A stretch of 64,000 bases of DNA from Bradyrhizobium erythrophlei (GCF_900129425.1 NZ_LT670817.1:1240001-1304000); one strand, 5' to 3'; positions 16,237 through 24,783 are shown, counted from the stretch's first letter. The notes: generated by a model from the sequence alone, not told the origin. Made by a program: numbers and translations.

Positions 16237-17411
16237 GGCAGTTCGTCCCTGGTGTCCGGCTGCTCGTCGCCGAACCCCGCCAGCGTCGTCAGGTGCGGTT
16301 CGGAGACCGCGAGCACCTTGAACATCGAGCCCATGCCCCCGCGGCCGCCTTCGGTCAGCCGTTTCAACGCGCCCGAAATGTCCTCGGAAACCTCATGGCT
16401 GGCCTTGGCCATCAGGGTCAGCGCGCGGGTTTCGATGCCGAGCCGCCTGAGGAAATCGCCCTGCTGCACCGGGCCATGCACGCGCGCGCCGAGATCGTCG
16501 GCGGCGCGCGCCAGCGCCTGAAAATCGACATGGGCTGTCACGTCGGCCTGGCCGGGATTGTTCAGGGGATCGGTGAAGCTGTGGCGCGCGATGGCCTGAA
16601 AGGTATCGCCGACGTCGCTGCGCAGGTGGCCATAATCGATGATCAGCGCCGCACCATCCTGGTCGCGCACCCGGCTGGCGATCTTCATGATCTCGGCGTC
16701 GGGCCGCCACTCGAATACGGCGCCGACCGGCGCGGCCTGCACCAGCGGCGGCAGCAGGATCTCGAAGCGCGGCACAGGCTCGGCGGCGGCGCCGAACACC
16801 AGCCTGCCGCCGGGGTCGATCTCCACCACGCGCTCGTGCCAGCCGGCCTCGCGCTTCACCACCTGGTGAATCGGCAGCACGTCGAAATATTCGTTGGCGA
16901 GAATGACCGCCGGACCGTCGGGGATGTCGTCGATGCCGTCGTGCCAGGCGATGTTGCGTACCCCCGACAGCGTCGCCCTCTGTTTTTCGCGCAGCACCGG
17001 ATTGATCTCGACCAAATGGACGCTCAGCGCCTGATAGAGCGGCGGCAACACCCGCAGCGCGCGCAGGGCATCCGCCATCATGGTACCGCGGCCGGGTCCG
17101 AGTTCGATCAGCCGCAGCAACGACGGCGAACCGATCGCCTTCCATACCGACGCCGTCCAAAGCCCCAGCAATTCGCCGAACATCTGGCTGACTTCGGGCG
17201 CGGTGGTGAAATCACCCTCGCGTCCCAGCGGATCGCGCGACACATAATAGCCGTGCCTGGGATGGGTCAGGCACAGCTCCATGTAGCGCCAGACCGGCAT
17301 CGGGCCGGACGACTTGATCAGCTTCTTGATCTCCGACTGGAGCGGCGAATACTCGGTCACGGCCTGCCTTGAACGGAGTTCGGTGGCTGCTTCGTCGCTT
17401 TCCGACGCCAT
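16233..17411 (-). CDS. MidA/NDUFAF7-type SAM-dependent methyltransferase (COG1565)
   Basis: 392 aa from ATG 17411. The glycine-rich SAM loop is RLIELGPGRGTMMADALRAL. Family landmarks include the N-terminal HPRHGYYVSRDPLGREGDFT segment, TTAPEVSQMFGELLGLW, and ANEYFDVLPIHQ. The mitochondrial homologue NDUFAF7 methylates an arginine of a complex I subunit; the bacterial role is probably similar but is inferred. The start lies 55 bp inside the 3' end of lgt, and the stop overlaps pgeF by 4 bp, so the three are likely one transcript. The same frame stays open upstream through lgt and beyond, but that stretch is not coding. Confidence 0.9.
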   Translation of the reverse strand: MASESDEAATELRSRQAVTEYSPLQSEIKKLIKSSGPMPVWRYMELCLTHPRHGYYVSRDPLGREGDFTTAPEVSQMFGELLGLWTASVWKAIGSPSLLRLIELGPGRGTMMADALRALRVLPPLYQALSVHLVEINPVLREKQRATLSGVRNIAWHDGIDDIPDGPAVILANEYFDVLPIHQVVKREAGWHERVVEIDPGGRLVFGAAAEPVPRFEILLPPLVQAAPVGAVFEWRPDAEIMKIASRVRDQDGAALIIDYGHLRSDVGDTFQAIARHSFTDPLNNPGQADVTAHVDFQALARAADDLGARVHGPVQQGDFLRRLGIETRALTLMAKASHEVSEDISGALKRLTEGGRGGMGSMFKVLAVSEPHLTTLAGFGDEQPDTRDELP

Positions 17412-18211
17412 GCCACCACAATAATGATCGCGCCTGCAATAATCATCGGTACCGACAACAACATACCCATGGTCAGCCCGCCCCACAAAAATCCGAGCTG
17501 CGGGTCGGGCTCCCTGAAGAATTCGCCGGTGATACGCGCAAAACCGTAAAAGGCGATGAAGCTGCCGAGGATCAGCCCCGGCCGCTTCAGCGCGCCCATG
17601 CGAATCATCACCGCCAGCACCGTAAACAGCACGATTCCCTCCAGCCCCGCCTCGTAAAGCTGGCTGGGATGGCGCGGCAGCGGGCCGCCATTGGGAAATA
17701 TCATCGCCCAGGGCAGGCTGGGATCCGCCGGACGTCCCCACAGCTCGCTGTTGATGAAATTGGCCAGCCGGCCGAGAAACAGCCCGATCGGCCCGACCGC
17801 GGTGGTGATATCGCCGAGCGACAGGATCGGAAGGTCGTTCTTCCGGCAGAACAAGATCACCGCGGCGACGCAACCCAGAAAGCCGCCGTGGAACGACATG
17901 CCGCCCTTCCACAATTCGAAAATTTCGGCGGGATGCTGGATGAAGAACGGGAGATTGTAGAACAGCACGTAGCCGGTACGGCCGCCGAGGATGATGCCGA
18001 CCGTCACCCACAGGATGAAATCGTCGAGCTGCAGCAGCGTGATCGGCGCCGGCCCGCCCCACAGTCTTTCGTTCTTGATCAGCGCGCGGGCGTAAATCCA
18101 CCCCAGCACGATGCCGCCGATATAGGCCAGCGCATACCAGCGGATCGCGATCGGCCCGATGGCGATCGCGATCGGATCGAACACCGGAAAGGCGATGGTG
18201 AGGAAGGGCAT
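17357..18211 (-). CDS. lgt: Prolipoprotein diacylglyceryl transferase
   Basis: 284 aa, seven or so membrane helices. It moves diacylglycerol from phosphatidylglycerol to the lipobox cysteine of prolipoproteins at the inner membrane. Signatures: GGMSFHGGFLG (103-113), the Lgt signature with the invariant arginine GLFLGRLANFINSELWGR (143-160, Arg148), and HPSQLYEA (181-188). It begins 9 bp after the dienelactone hydrolase gene and overlaps midA by 55 bp. Confidence 0.96.
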   Translation of the reverse strand: MPFLTIAFPVFDPIAIAIGPIAIRWYALAYIGGIVLGWIYARALIKNERLWGGPAPITLLQLDDFILWVTVGIILGGRTGYVLFYNLPFFIQHPAEIFELWKGGMSFHGGFLGCVAAVILFCRKNDLPILSLGDITTAVGPIGLFLGRLANFINSELWGRPADPSLPWAMIFPNGGPLPRHPSQLYEAGLEGIVLFTVLAVMIRMGALKRPGLILGSFIAFYGFARITGEFFREPDPQLGFLWGGLTMGMLLSVPMIIAGAIIIVVAWRRKATKQPPNSVQGRP

Positions 18212-18220
18212 CGAGCCGGC

Positions 18221-18961
18221 TTATGACGCGAGGTTGCGGCGATAGAGCGCGAGCAGCCGTTCCCAATGCCGCTCGGCGGCATCGCGATGGTAAACCGGCC
18301 GCTTCGGAAACGCGAAGCCGTGATGGGTGCCGGGATAGACCTCGACCTCGGCATTGGCGGAATCGTCGTTCATCGTCTGCCTTACCTTCTCGATGATTTC
18401 CATCGGCGCATAAACGTCGGTTTCCGCGCAGCCGAAATAGAGCTCGGCCTTGGACTTTTTCCCCGCAAGATGCGGGCTGTCGGGCTGGTCGGTGGCCAGA
18501 TGGGTGCCGTAGATCGATGCGGCGGCCTTGACGCGATCTGGAAAATGCGTCGCCGCGTTGATCGCGTATCGTCCGCTCATGCAGTAGCCGACGGTACCGA
18601 CAATTTTCGCATTCGCGGCCGGCTGCGTGTCGGCATAGGCGAGCAACGCGCGCGTATCCTCCATGACCAGGGGAATGTTGATCGAGTTCATGAATCCGAA
18701 CATCCGCTTGCGCTCGGGCGCTTCCGGATCTGGCGGTATCGGACCCAGCTCCATCACGCCGGAGCGGTAATACATATTGGGCAGCATCACGTAGTAGCCT
18801 GATGTGGCCAGCCGGCGCGCCATGTCGCGCAGTTCCTCGCGGATCGCAGGGGCGTCCATGTAAAAGATAATGACGGGAAACGGGCCGCCGCGCTCGGGAT
18901 GGGTGATGAAGGTGGTGGTGTGGCCGTCCTTGGTGGGAATTTCGATCTGCTGGTCGATCAT
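18221..18961 (-). CDS. Dienelactone hydrolase family protein
   Basis: 246 aa from ATG 18961; a longer frame upstream has no supporting site. An alpha/beta hydrolase with the DLH-type cysteine nucleophile in VGTVGYCMSGRYA (Cys127), an acidic residue in CAETDVYAP (about 182) and the catalytic His in GTHHGFAF (214). Homologues hydrolyse dienelactones in aromatic degradation, but most genomic relatives are general esterases of unknown substrate; nothing nearby points to aromatic catabolism. It is probably the first gene of the lgt-midA-pgeF cluster. Confidence 0.88.
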   Translation of the reverse strand: MIDQQIEIPTKDGHTTTFITHPERGGPFPVIIFYMDAPAIREELRDMARRLATSGYYVMLPNMYYRSGVMELGPIPPDPEAPERKRMFGFMNSINIPLVMEDTRALLAYADTQPAANAKIVGTVGYCMSGRYAINAATHFPDRVKAAASIYGTHLATDQPDSPHLAGKKSKAELYFGCAETDVYAPMEIIEKVRQTMNDDSANAEVEVYPGTHHGFAFPKRPVYHRDAAERHWERLLALYRRNLAS

Positions 18962-19142
18962 GGCGCGTTCGTTCTCGCGGTTTGTGGTTTCTTGCCTCGG
19001 CGTTCGATACGATTGCAAGGAAACCGGAACATGACAAGGCGACTTGCCGCGTGAAGAGGGCAACATCGGCCTTGAACCGCGCCGTCCGGATCGCCATTGT
19101 GTGGTTGATCGAACCGCGCGCAGCCGACCGGAGATTTCAGGG

Positions 19143-19436
19143 ATGACCCAGACCAGCAATCGCTTTTTCGACGAGATCGGGCGTCTGATGAACGATGCCG
19201 CGGGCGCCGCCCAGGGCGTCAAGCGCGAGGTCGATACCGTGGTCCGGAATCAGGCCGAAAAAATCCTGCGCGACCTCGACATCGTCAAGCGCGAGGAGTT
19301 CGAGGCGGTCAAGGACATGGCGCGGCTGGCGCGCGAGGAAAACGAGGCGCTGAAGGCGCGCATCGCCGTGCTGGAGGCCAAGCTCGGCGCCTCGCCATCG
19401 GCGCCGGACAATGGCAGCCTGAAGACGGACGGTTAG
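19143..19436 (+). CDS. ubiK: Accessory factor UbiK family protein (BMFP)
   Basis: 97 aa from ATG 19143. The N-terminal half contains FFDEIGRLMNDAAGAAQGVK; the C-terminal half is a predicted coiled coil (EEFEAVKDMARLAREENEAL; KARIAVLEAKLG), the hallmark of BMFP/YqiC/UbiK proteins. UbiK assists the aerobic hydroxylation steps of ubiquinone synthesis and binds membranes as a trimer (known for enterobacteria). It is divergent from the dienelactone hydrolase gene, with about 180 bp between starts. Confidence 0.8.
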   Translation: MTQTSNRFFDEIGRLMNDAAGAAQGVKREVDTVVRNQAEKILRDLDIVKREEFEAVKDMARLAREENEALKARIAVLEAKLGASPSAPDNGSLKTDG

Positions 19437-19454
19437 AGCATTCGTCGTGTTGAG

Positions 19455-19540
19455 CGTCATGGCCGGGTTCGTCCCGGCCAGCCACGTCTGTGCGACCGAG
19501 AGAAAGTAAGACGTGGATGCCGGCACGGGGCCGGGCATGA
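19455..19540. repeat. REP-like palindrome pair
   Basis: CGTCATGGCCGGGTTCGTCC CGGCCAGCCACGTCT, then the inverted unit ACGTGGATGCCGGCACGGGG CCGGGCATGA. Lies between ubiK and rplY; the remaining 180 bp before rplY carry no evident site. Confidence 0.75.
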
Positions 19541-19717
19541 TGGAGCTGTCGCTTCCCCCTGGACCCGCAGAAAAATCCCTGCATTTCCTTGTCATTTCCG
19601 GGCTTTGGGGCTAGAACCCCGCCACGTCCGCAGCCCCCGCACCCCTGGAGGCTTGCTGCGGCGGCAAATGGGGCCGCGATGCGGCCTTTAACTTTTTGAA
19701 AACAAGGACTTAGGCAG

Positions 19718-20470
19718 ATGGCGACCGTCAAGGAATTGAAGGCGACCGCACGTCCGGCAGGCGGCAAGGGGGCCGCACGGGCAGAGCGTCGCGCCGGGAG
19801 AGTGCCCGGAGTGATCTATGGCAACGACCAGCCCCCCGTGACCATTTCGGTCGACGATACCGAGTTGCGCCAGCGTATCCTGGCGGGGCGGTTTCTCACC
19901 ACGATTTACGACCTCGATCTCGAGGGCAAGAAGCACCGCGTGATTCCCCGCGACTTCCATCTCGATCCGGTGCGCGATTTCCCGCTCCATGTCGATTTCA
20001 TGCGGCTCGGCGAAGGCGCCACCATCCGCGTCAGCGTTCCCCTGCGCATCCAGAGCGCGGAAGCCGCACCCGGCGTGAAGCGCGGCGGCACCGTCAACAT
20101 CGTTACCCACACCATCGATCTGGAATGTTCGGTCGATAACATCCCGCAATATATCGAGGCCGATGTCAGCGGCCTGGAAATCAGCCACTCGCTGCATCTG
20201 TCCGATATCAAGCTGCCGCCCGGCGTGCGTTCGCTGTCGCGCGAAGACGTGACGCTGGTGACCATCGTGCCGCCGTCCGGCTACGCCGAAGAAATCAAGG
20301 CCGCTGCCGCTGCCGCCGCTGCCGGTCCGGCATCTGCGGCTGCTCCCGGTGCTGCCCCGGCGGCCGGCGCTGCGGCTGCCCCCGCAGCTGGCGCGGCTCC
20401 CGCGGCTGGCGCGAAGGCGCCTGCTGCCGGCGCCAAAGCGCCTGCCGGCGGTGGCGACAAGAAGAAGTAA
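19718..20470 (+). CDS. rplY: 50S ribosomal protein L25 (CTC/TL5 type)
   Basis: 250 aa. The N-terminal L25 domain (about 1-95) binds 5S rRNA (ARAERRAGRVPGVIYGND; FLTTIYDLDLEGKKHRVIPR). The C-terminal TL5/CTC beta domain spans about 98-190 (NIVTHTIDLECSVDNIPQYI, SLHLSDIKLPPGV). The end is an unusual tail of some 55 residues made almost only of Ala, Gly and Pro with a Lys-rich finish (GGGDKKK), a variable feature of alphaproteobacterial L25. It is followed 21 bp later by pth, a common pairing. Confidence 0.95.
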   Translation: MATVKELKATARPAGGKGAARAERRAGRVPGVIYGNDQPPVTISVDDTELRQRILAGRFLTTIYDLDLEGKKHRVIPRDFHLDPVRDFPLHVDFMRLGEGATIRVSVPLRIQSAEAAPGVKRGGTVNIVTHTIDLECSVDNIPQYIEADVSGLEISHSLHLSDIKLPPGVRSLSREDVTLVTIVPPSGYAEEIKAAAAAAAAGPASAAAPGAAPAAGAAAAPAAGAAPAAGAKAPAAGAKAPAGGGDKKK

Positions 20471-20491
20471 TCGGGCGCGGGATGCCGCGTC

Positions 20492-21097
20492 ATGCGCCTG
20501 TTTGTTGGTCTCGGCAATCCCGGCGCGAAATACGCGCATAACCGGCACAATATCGGGTTCATGGCCGTCGGTGAAATTGCGCGGCGTCATGGTTTCGCAC
20601 CATGGCGCCGGCGCTTTCAGGGCGAGACCGCGGAAGGCACGCTCGATCAGGAGCGGGTGATCCTGCTCCGTCCGCTAACCTTCATGAACGAATCCGGGCG
20701 CGCGGTGCAGGAGGCCGCCGGCTTCTTTAAGCTCGCGGCCGGCGAGATCACGGTGTTTCAGGACGAACTCGAACTGCCACCGGCCAAAGTGCGGGTCAAA
20801 GTCGGCGGCGGCATTGCCGGCCACAACGGCCTGCGTTCGATCTCGGCGCATATCGGCAACGACTATCGCCGCGTGCGGCTCGGGATCGGCCATCCCGGCG
20901 TCAAGGAAATGGTGCACGGCTACGTGCTGTCCGATTTCGCCAAGGACGAGCGTGGCTGGGTCGAGGCTTTGTGCGAGGCGGTTGCCGATAACGCCGGCCT
21001 GCTCGCCACCGACCGCGATTCGACGTTCCAGAACAAAGTGCATCTGGCGATGCAGGCCAGGGGATTTTTCGATGAGGACGACGACGGCGAGAAATAA
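20492..21097 (+). CDS. pth: Aminoacyl-tRNA hydrolase (peptidyl-tRNA hydrolase)
   Basis: 201 aa. It releases tRNA from peptidyl-tRNA that drops off the ribosome. Signatures: VGLGNPGAKYAHNRHNIGFM with the catalytic His19, LLRPLTFMNESGRAVQ, and AGHNGLRSISAHIGNDYRRV. C-terminal tail acidic (DEDDDGEK). Co-directional with rplY, probably one transcript. Confidence 0.96.
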   Translation: MRLFVGLGNPGAKYAHNRHNIGFMAVGEIARRHGFAPWRRRFQGETAEGTLDQERVILLRPLTFMNESGRAVQEAAGFFKLAAGEITVFQDELELPPAKVRVKVGGGIAGHNGLRSISAHIGNDYRRVRLGIGHPGVKEMVHGYVLSDFAKDERGWVEALCEAVADNAGLLATDRDSTFQNKVHLAMQARGFFDEDDDGEK

Positions 21098-21107
21098 AGC
21101 ATGACTT

Positions 21108-21179
21108 GTCATCGCCGGACTTGATCCGGCGATCCATCATTCGAAGCAGATGGATACGCGGCTCAAGCCCGCGTATGAC
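21108..21179. repeat. REP-like palindrome pair
   Basis: GTCATCGCCGGACTTGATCC GGCGATCCATC and the inverted unit GGATACGCGGCTCAAGCCCG CGTATGACG separate pth and ychF. Confidence 0.75.
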
Positions 21180-21229
21180 GGCCTGGATACACTCACTCGC
21201 AGCGATGTCGCGCGAAGGATCGGGAAGCA

Positions 21230-22327
21230 ATGGGATTCAAATGCGGTATCGTCGGATTGCCCAATGTCGGCAAATCGACGCTGTTCAATGCGCTGACGGA
21301 GACAGCGGCGGCACAGGCGGCGAATTACCCGTTCTGCACCATCGAGCCGAATGTCGGCGAGGTCGCGGTGCCCGATCCCAGGCTCGACAAGCTCGCCGCG
21401 ATCGCCAAGTCGGCCCAGATCGTCCCGACCCGGCTGACCTTTGTCGATATTGCCGGCCTGGTGCGCGGCGCCTCGAAGGGCGAGGGCCTCGGCAACCAGT
21501 TTCTCGCCACCATCCGCGAGGTCGACGCGGTCGCCCATGTGGTGCGCTGCTTTGAAGATTCCGATATCACCCATGTCGAAGGCAAGATCGCGCCGCTCGC
21601 CGATATCGAGACCATCGAAACCGAGTTGATGCTCGCCGATCTCGACAGCCTGGAAAAGCGCGTCGACAATCTGGCCAAGAAGGCCAAGGGCAACGACAAG
21701 GAAGCCAAGGAGCAACTCGACCTCGTCAACCGCGCGCTGGTGCTGTTGCGCGAGGGCAGGCCGGCGCGGTTTCTCGAGCGCAAACCCGAGGAGGAGCGCG
21801 TCTTCGGCATGCTCGGGTTGTTGACCTCGAAGCCTGTGCTGTATGTCTGCAACGTCGAGGAAGCTTCAGCCGCCAGGGGCAACAAGTTTTCGGAGGCCGT
21901 CGCCGAACACGCCAAAAAAGAAGGCGCGGTCGCGGTCACCATCTCGGCCAAGATCGAATCGGAGATCGCGACGCTGTCGCGTGAGGAGCGCACCGAGTTC
22001 CTCGATACGCTCGGGCTGGAGGAAGCCGGCCTCGATCGGCTGATCCGCGCCGGCTATCAGCTGCTTGACCTCATCACCTATTTCACCGTCGGCCCGAAGG
22101 AGGCGCGGGCCTGGACCATCCACCGCGGCACCAGGGCGCCGGCCGCCGCGGGCGTGATCCATACCGATTTCGAAAAGGGCTTCATCCGCGCCGAAACCAT
22201 CGCGTATGACGATTACGTCGCGCTCGGCGGCGAAGCCGGCGCCCGCGACGCCGGCAAGCTGCGGCTGGAAGGCAAGGAATATGTCGTCGCCGACGGCGAC
22301 GTCATGCATTTCCGGTTTAATAATTGA
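21230..22327 (+). CDS. ychF: Redox-regulated ATPase YchF (Obg-like)
   Basis: 365 aa. TRAFAC-class P-loop GLPNVGKSTLFNAL (about 8-21), the switch region ANYPFCTIEPNVG, DIAGLVRGASKGEGLGN, and a C-terminal TGS domain (LDLITYFTVGPKEARAWTIH; DFEKGFIRAETIAYDDY). YchF prefers ATP over GTP and is linked to the oxidative stress response and ribosome binding. The rplY-pth-ychF order is widespread in rhizobia. Confidence 0.97.
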   Translation: MGFKCGIVGLPNVGKSTLFNALTETAAAQAANYPFCTIEPNVGEVAVPDPRLDKLAAIAKSAQIVPTRLTFVDIAGLVRGASKGEGLGNQFLATIREVDAVAHVVRCFEDSDITHVEGKIAPLADIETIETELMLADLDSLEKRVDNLAKKAKGNDKEAKEQLDLVNRALVLLREGRPARFLERKPEEERVFGMLGLLTSKPVLYVCNVEEASAARGNKFSEAVAEHAKKEGAVAVTISAKIESEIATLSREERTEFLDTLGLEEAGLDRLIRAGYQLLDLITYFTVGPKEARAWTIHRGTRAPAAAGVIHTDFEKGFIRAETIAYDDYVALGGEAGARDAGKLRLEGKEYVVADGDVMHFRFNN

Positions 22328-22350
22328 TTCTCCGCAAATGACGCGGAAGC

Positions 22351-22644
22351 CTAATGCCCCGAGCCTTGGTCGCGGATCGCGCCGAGATGCTCGTTGATGC
22401 GAAACACGATCAGGACGAATTCCGCGGCGATCCGCGAAAATACCACCCCGACCACCACGCTGGCGATCGAGGACAGCAGCACAATGAATCCGCCGAACGG
22501 GCTGATCGCCATCGCGGCCAGCCCGGAGAAAATGCCGGAGATGCCGAGCAGCGCAATCAACGCGATGACCAGCCAGTAAAAGGTCTTGATGATGGTGGGC
22601 GTGATGAAGCGGTCCCACTGAAACAGGTCCCGAAATTCAAACAT
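22351..22644 (-). CDS. DUF4282 membrane protein
   Basis: 97 aa from ATG 22644, preceded by GGGGGAGAACGACCG. It starts FEFRDLFQWDRFITPTIIK, followed by two membrane helices (YWLVIALIALLGISGIFSGL and FIVLLSSIASVVVGVVFSRI) and ends ELVIVF-like (EFVLIVFRINEHLG), the DUF4282 pattern. Function unknown. Convergent with ychF (24 bp gap). The longer frame reaching 22830 is not supported. Confidence 0.85.
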   Translation of the reverse strand: MFEFRDLFQWDRFITPTIIKTFYWLVIALIALLGISGIFSGLAAMAISPFGGFIVLLSSIASVVVGVVFSRIAAEFVLIVFRINEHLGAIRDQGSGH

Positions 22645-22858
22645 CGGTCGTTCTCCCCCGGCAAGTCGAATATCAGTTAAAGTCCAAATCTGGCTTAAGT
22701 CATTGCAGGGCCTAGCTCCGAATGGTGTCCCGGGCAAGATCAGCGGCGGGCACCGGAGCACGGTGCCCGCCCCGCGGAGCACGAGCCATGCGGGCAGGCG
22801 GGTTGAGATTGCCGTAAATAACGGCCACAATCGGGCTTCCCCTTAGGCAATCCCCATC

Positions 22859-23320
22859 ATGACGCTGACCTTTGAAGATTTCCCGCCCGGCCATTTCGGT
22901 CAATTCGGACCACGCCGCGTCACGCGCGAGGAGATGCTGGCGTTTGCCGCCGAATTCGACCCGCAGCCGATGCATCTCGACGAGGAGGCCGCTTCGCGAT
23001 CGATGCTGAAGGGTCTCTCGGGTTCGGGCTGGTACCTGTGCTCGATCATGATGCGGATGATGTTCGACGGTTATATCGGCCGCACCGCGTCCATGGGGTC
23101 GCCGGGTGTCAACGAATTGCGCTGGCTGGCGCCGCTTCGCCCCGACGACGATCTGATGCTCGATGTCGAGGTCGCGGAGGCAAGGATTTCCCGGAGCCGT
23201 CCCGAGACCGGCATCGTGACGTTCAAGGGCGTGGTGCGCAACGCGGCGGGGCAGGCGCTGTGCGAGATGGTCTCGCCGATCATCGTGCGGCGGCGCGCCA
23301 CACCGGAGCAGGCCGGCTGA
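22859..23320 (+). CDS. MaoC-like hotdog dehydratase, first of a pair
   Basis: 153 aa. Hotdog-fold MaoC_dehydratas pattern: FPPGHFGQFGPRRVTREEML, AAEFDPQPMHLDEEAA (with the Asp/His hydratase-type dyad in FDPQPMH), SGWYLCSIMMRM, ELRWLAPLRPDDDL. Such proteins hydrate enoyl-CoA or enoyl-thioester substrates; partner and substrate are not evident. Its TGA overlaps the ATG of the next gene, so the two are translationally coupled and may form a heterodimer. Confidence 0.88.
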   Translation: MTLTFEDFPPGHFGQFGPRRVTREEMLAFAAEFDPQPMHLDEEAASRSMLKGLSGSGWYLCSIMMRMMFDGYIGRTASMGSPGVNELRWLAPLRPDDDLMLDVEVAEARISRSRPETGIVTFKGVVRNAAGQALCEMVSPIIVRRRATPEQAG

Positions 23321-23802
23321 TGCGATTTTTCGAGGACATCGAGATCGGGCAGCGGCGTGAACTGGGATCGTTCACCTTTACCGCCGAGCTGATCAAGAAA
23401 TTCGCCGGCCAGTTCGATCCGCAGCCGTTTCATCTCGACGAGGAGGCGGGGCGCAAATCGCTGTTCGGCGGGCTCGCGGCGTCGGGCTGGCATGTCGGAT
23501 CGGTCTGCATGAAGCTGTTGGTCGCCGACGGCCAGCGTCAGGCCAGGGAGGCCGCGGCGCGCGGCGAGAAGATCGCGACCTGGGGGCCGTCGCCGGGTTT
23601 TCGCGAACTGCGCTGGCTCAAGCCGGTGCTGGCCGGCGACACCATCAGTTTCCAAAGCGAGGTCGAATCGCTGCGCACCTCGGAGAAGCGTCCCGAATGG
23701 GGCATCCTGCAGGCCCGCAACACCGGCACCAATCAGCGCGGTGAACTGGTGTTTTCGATTCTGGCGACGGCGTTCGTGCCGCGCCGGAACGCCGGCGCCT
23801 GA
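23320..23802 (+). CDS. MaoC-like hotdog dehydratase, second of a pair
   Basis: 160 aa from the ATG that overlaps the preceding stop (ATGA-type overlap at 23318-23322). Same hotdog pattern as its neighbour: FFEDIEIGQRRELGSFTFTA, GQFDPQPFHLDEEAG, GLAASGWHVGSVCMKLL, RELRWLKPVLAGD. It has an insertion at about 65-85 rich in Ala/Arg. The pair probably arose by tandem duplication. Confidence 0.88.
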   Translation: MRFFEDIEIGQRRELGSFTFTAELIKKFAGQFDPQPFHLDEEAGRKSLFGGLAASGWHVGSVCMKLLVADGQRQAREAAARGEKIATWGPSPGFRELRWLKPVLAGDTISFQSEVESLRTSEKRPEWGILQARNTGTNQRGELVFSILATAFVPRRNAGA

Positions 23803-23899
23803 GCGGCCTCGCTGCACCAGATGGAACGAACTTCCCGCTAACGCATTTTGAACCTTGTCCCCCGCATAATAGACGAGGGGATATATTGAGGGGACGACA

Positions 23900-24043
23900 A
23901 TGGCAGACCGCAACGGCCTGAAATTTGTGGGCTTTGTTTTCGCGACCGTGACGCTTGCGGTGATGCTGGCCACCGGGATGGTGGTGAAGGGTTATGCCGA
24001 CGGCGCCTATACGCTCGATGGCGCGCCGATCGCCAGCCGGTAA
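23900..24043 (+). CDS. Small single-span membrane protein (47 aa)
   Basis: ATG 23900 is preceded by GAGGGGACGACA. The peptide has a short polar head (ADRNGLKF), one membrane helix (VGFVFATVTLAVMLATGMVV) and a small periplasmic tail ending in APIASR. Spacing, start site and composition support a real gene; homologues are, as I recall, annotated only as hypothetical proteins. Confidence 0.7.
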   Translation: MADRNGLKFVGFVFATVTLAVMLATGMVVKGYADGAYTLDGAPIASR

Positions 24044-24093
24044 GCTACGCTCCGCTAACCATAGCGGCCGAATTCGCCGCGAAGCCTCGCGAA

Positions 24094-24231
24094 TCAGCGG
24101 CTCCAGATCAGCGTCAGAAGCGCCACAGCTACGATCAATAATCCGACGAATCGGATCATGATGGTTCCCATCCGGTGCGGCGAACTCCGCAACGGAATCG
24201 GATCGGTATTGTCAGGCCGAATGCTCTGCAT
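24094..24231 (-). CDS. Small C-terminally anchored membrane protein (45 aa)
   Basis: From ATG 24231 the peptide reads QSIRPDNTDPIPLRSSPHRM, then a C-terminal membrane helix (IRFVGLLIVAVALLTLIW) and SR. The Met before the helix (GTIMIRF) could be a later start. Compact tail-anchored layout; function unknown. Convergent with the 47-aa gene. Confidence 0.55.
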   Translation of the reverse strand: MQSIRPDNTDPIPLRSSPHRMGTIMIRFVGLLIVAVALLTLIWSR

Positions 24232-24312
24232 GAAGATTTGTCCCCCGATAGTGCCTGCTCTTGGTCGCAGCCGGAGCCCGACACGTTCAAAGACATCGCA
24301 GCCAAAATGAAA

Positions 24313-24344
24313 CCGCCGCGCTTCCCCTAGGGGGAAGGCGGCGG
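24313..24344 (-). terminator. Rho-independent terminator
   Basis: CCGCCGCGCTTCCCC and GGGGGAAGGCGGCGG pair over 14 bp with one bulge. On the minus strand the stem is followed by TTTCATTTTGG, and it lies 26 bp after the stop of the gene at 24370-24783. Confidence 0.75.
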
Positions 24345-24369
24345 CAATAATGCCTGGAAACGATACGGC

Positions 24370-24783
24370 TCAGCTGTTGCGAAGGCCGTCCGCCGTGCGT
24401 TTCCACTGCGACACGTTGTCGGCGATCATGCGCGTGGATTTCATCGCGGCCTGACTGAGCTGGGCATAGCCGGAGATCTCGCGCTGGACGCGCTGACCTT
24501 CGGAGTGCAGCAGGTCGCGCAGGGCTTCGAGTTCGCCGATCAGATTTTCGATTTCCGAGAGCGAGGTTCCGGCGACGCGCTGGATCAGCGAGTTGACGTT
24601 GTTGACGGTGGCCTCGGTATTCGGCTCGAGCGCCGTCTCGCTGCTCAGAATGCTCGGCCCCGGGCGGCGCAGATAGGCGACGTCGTTACGGACGAAGTCA
24701 CGGATGCCGGCCTCGACCTCCGAGACCGCGGCGAGATCGTCGACCTCAGTTGACTCAACTTTTTCGGAACGAATGGCTGTCAT
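24370..24783 (-). CDS. Conserved hypothetical, coiled-coil protein
   Basis: 137 aa, soluble, mostly helical. N-terminus acidic (KVESTEVDDLAAVSEVEAGI). A possible coiled coil spans about 80-115 (LSEIENLIGELEALRDLLHS; EGQRVQREISGYAQLSQAAM). The C-terminus ends RMIADNVSQWKRTADGLRNS. It has no signal peptide and a terminator of its own, so it is a single-gene unit. No family name recognised. Confidence 0.75.
   Translation of the reverse strand: MTAIRSEKVESTEVDDLAAVSEVEAGIRDFVRNDVAYLRRPGPSILSSETALEPNTEATVNNVNSLIQRVAGTSLSEIENLIGELEALRDLLHSEGQRVQREISGYAQLSQAAMKSTRMIADNVSQWKRTADGLRNS

Noticed and set aside
17412..19097. 560-codon upstream extension of the midA frame
   Set aside because: It runs antiparallel in meaning to well-recognised lgt and dienelactone hydrolase coding frames on the same strand; high G+C keeps the third frame open by chance.
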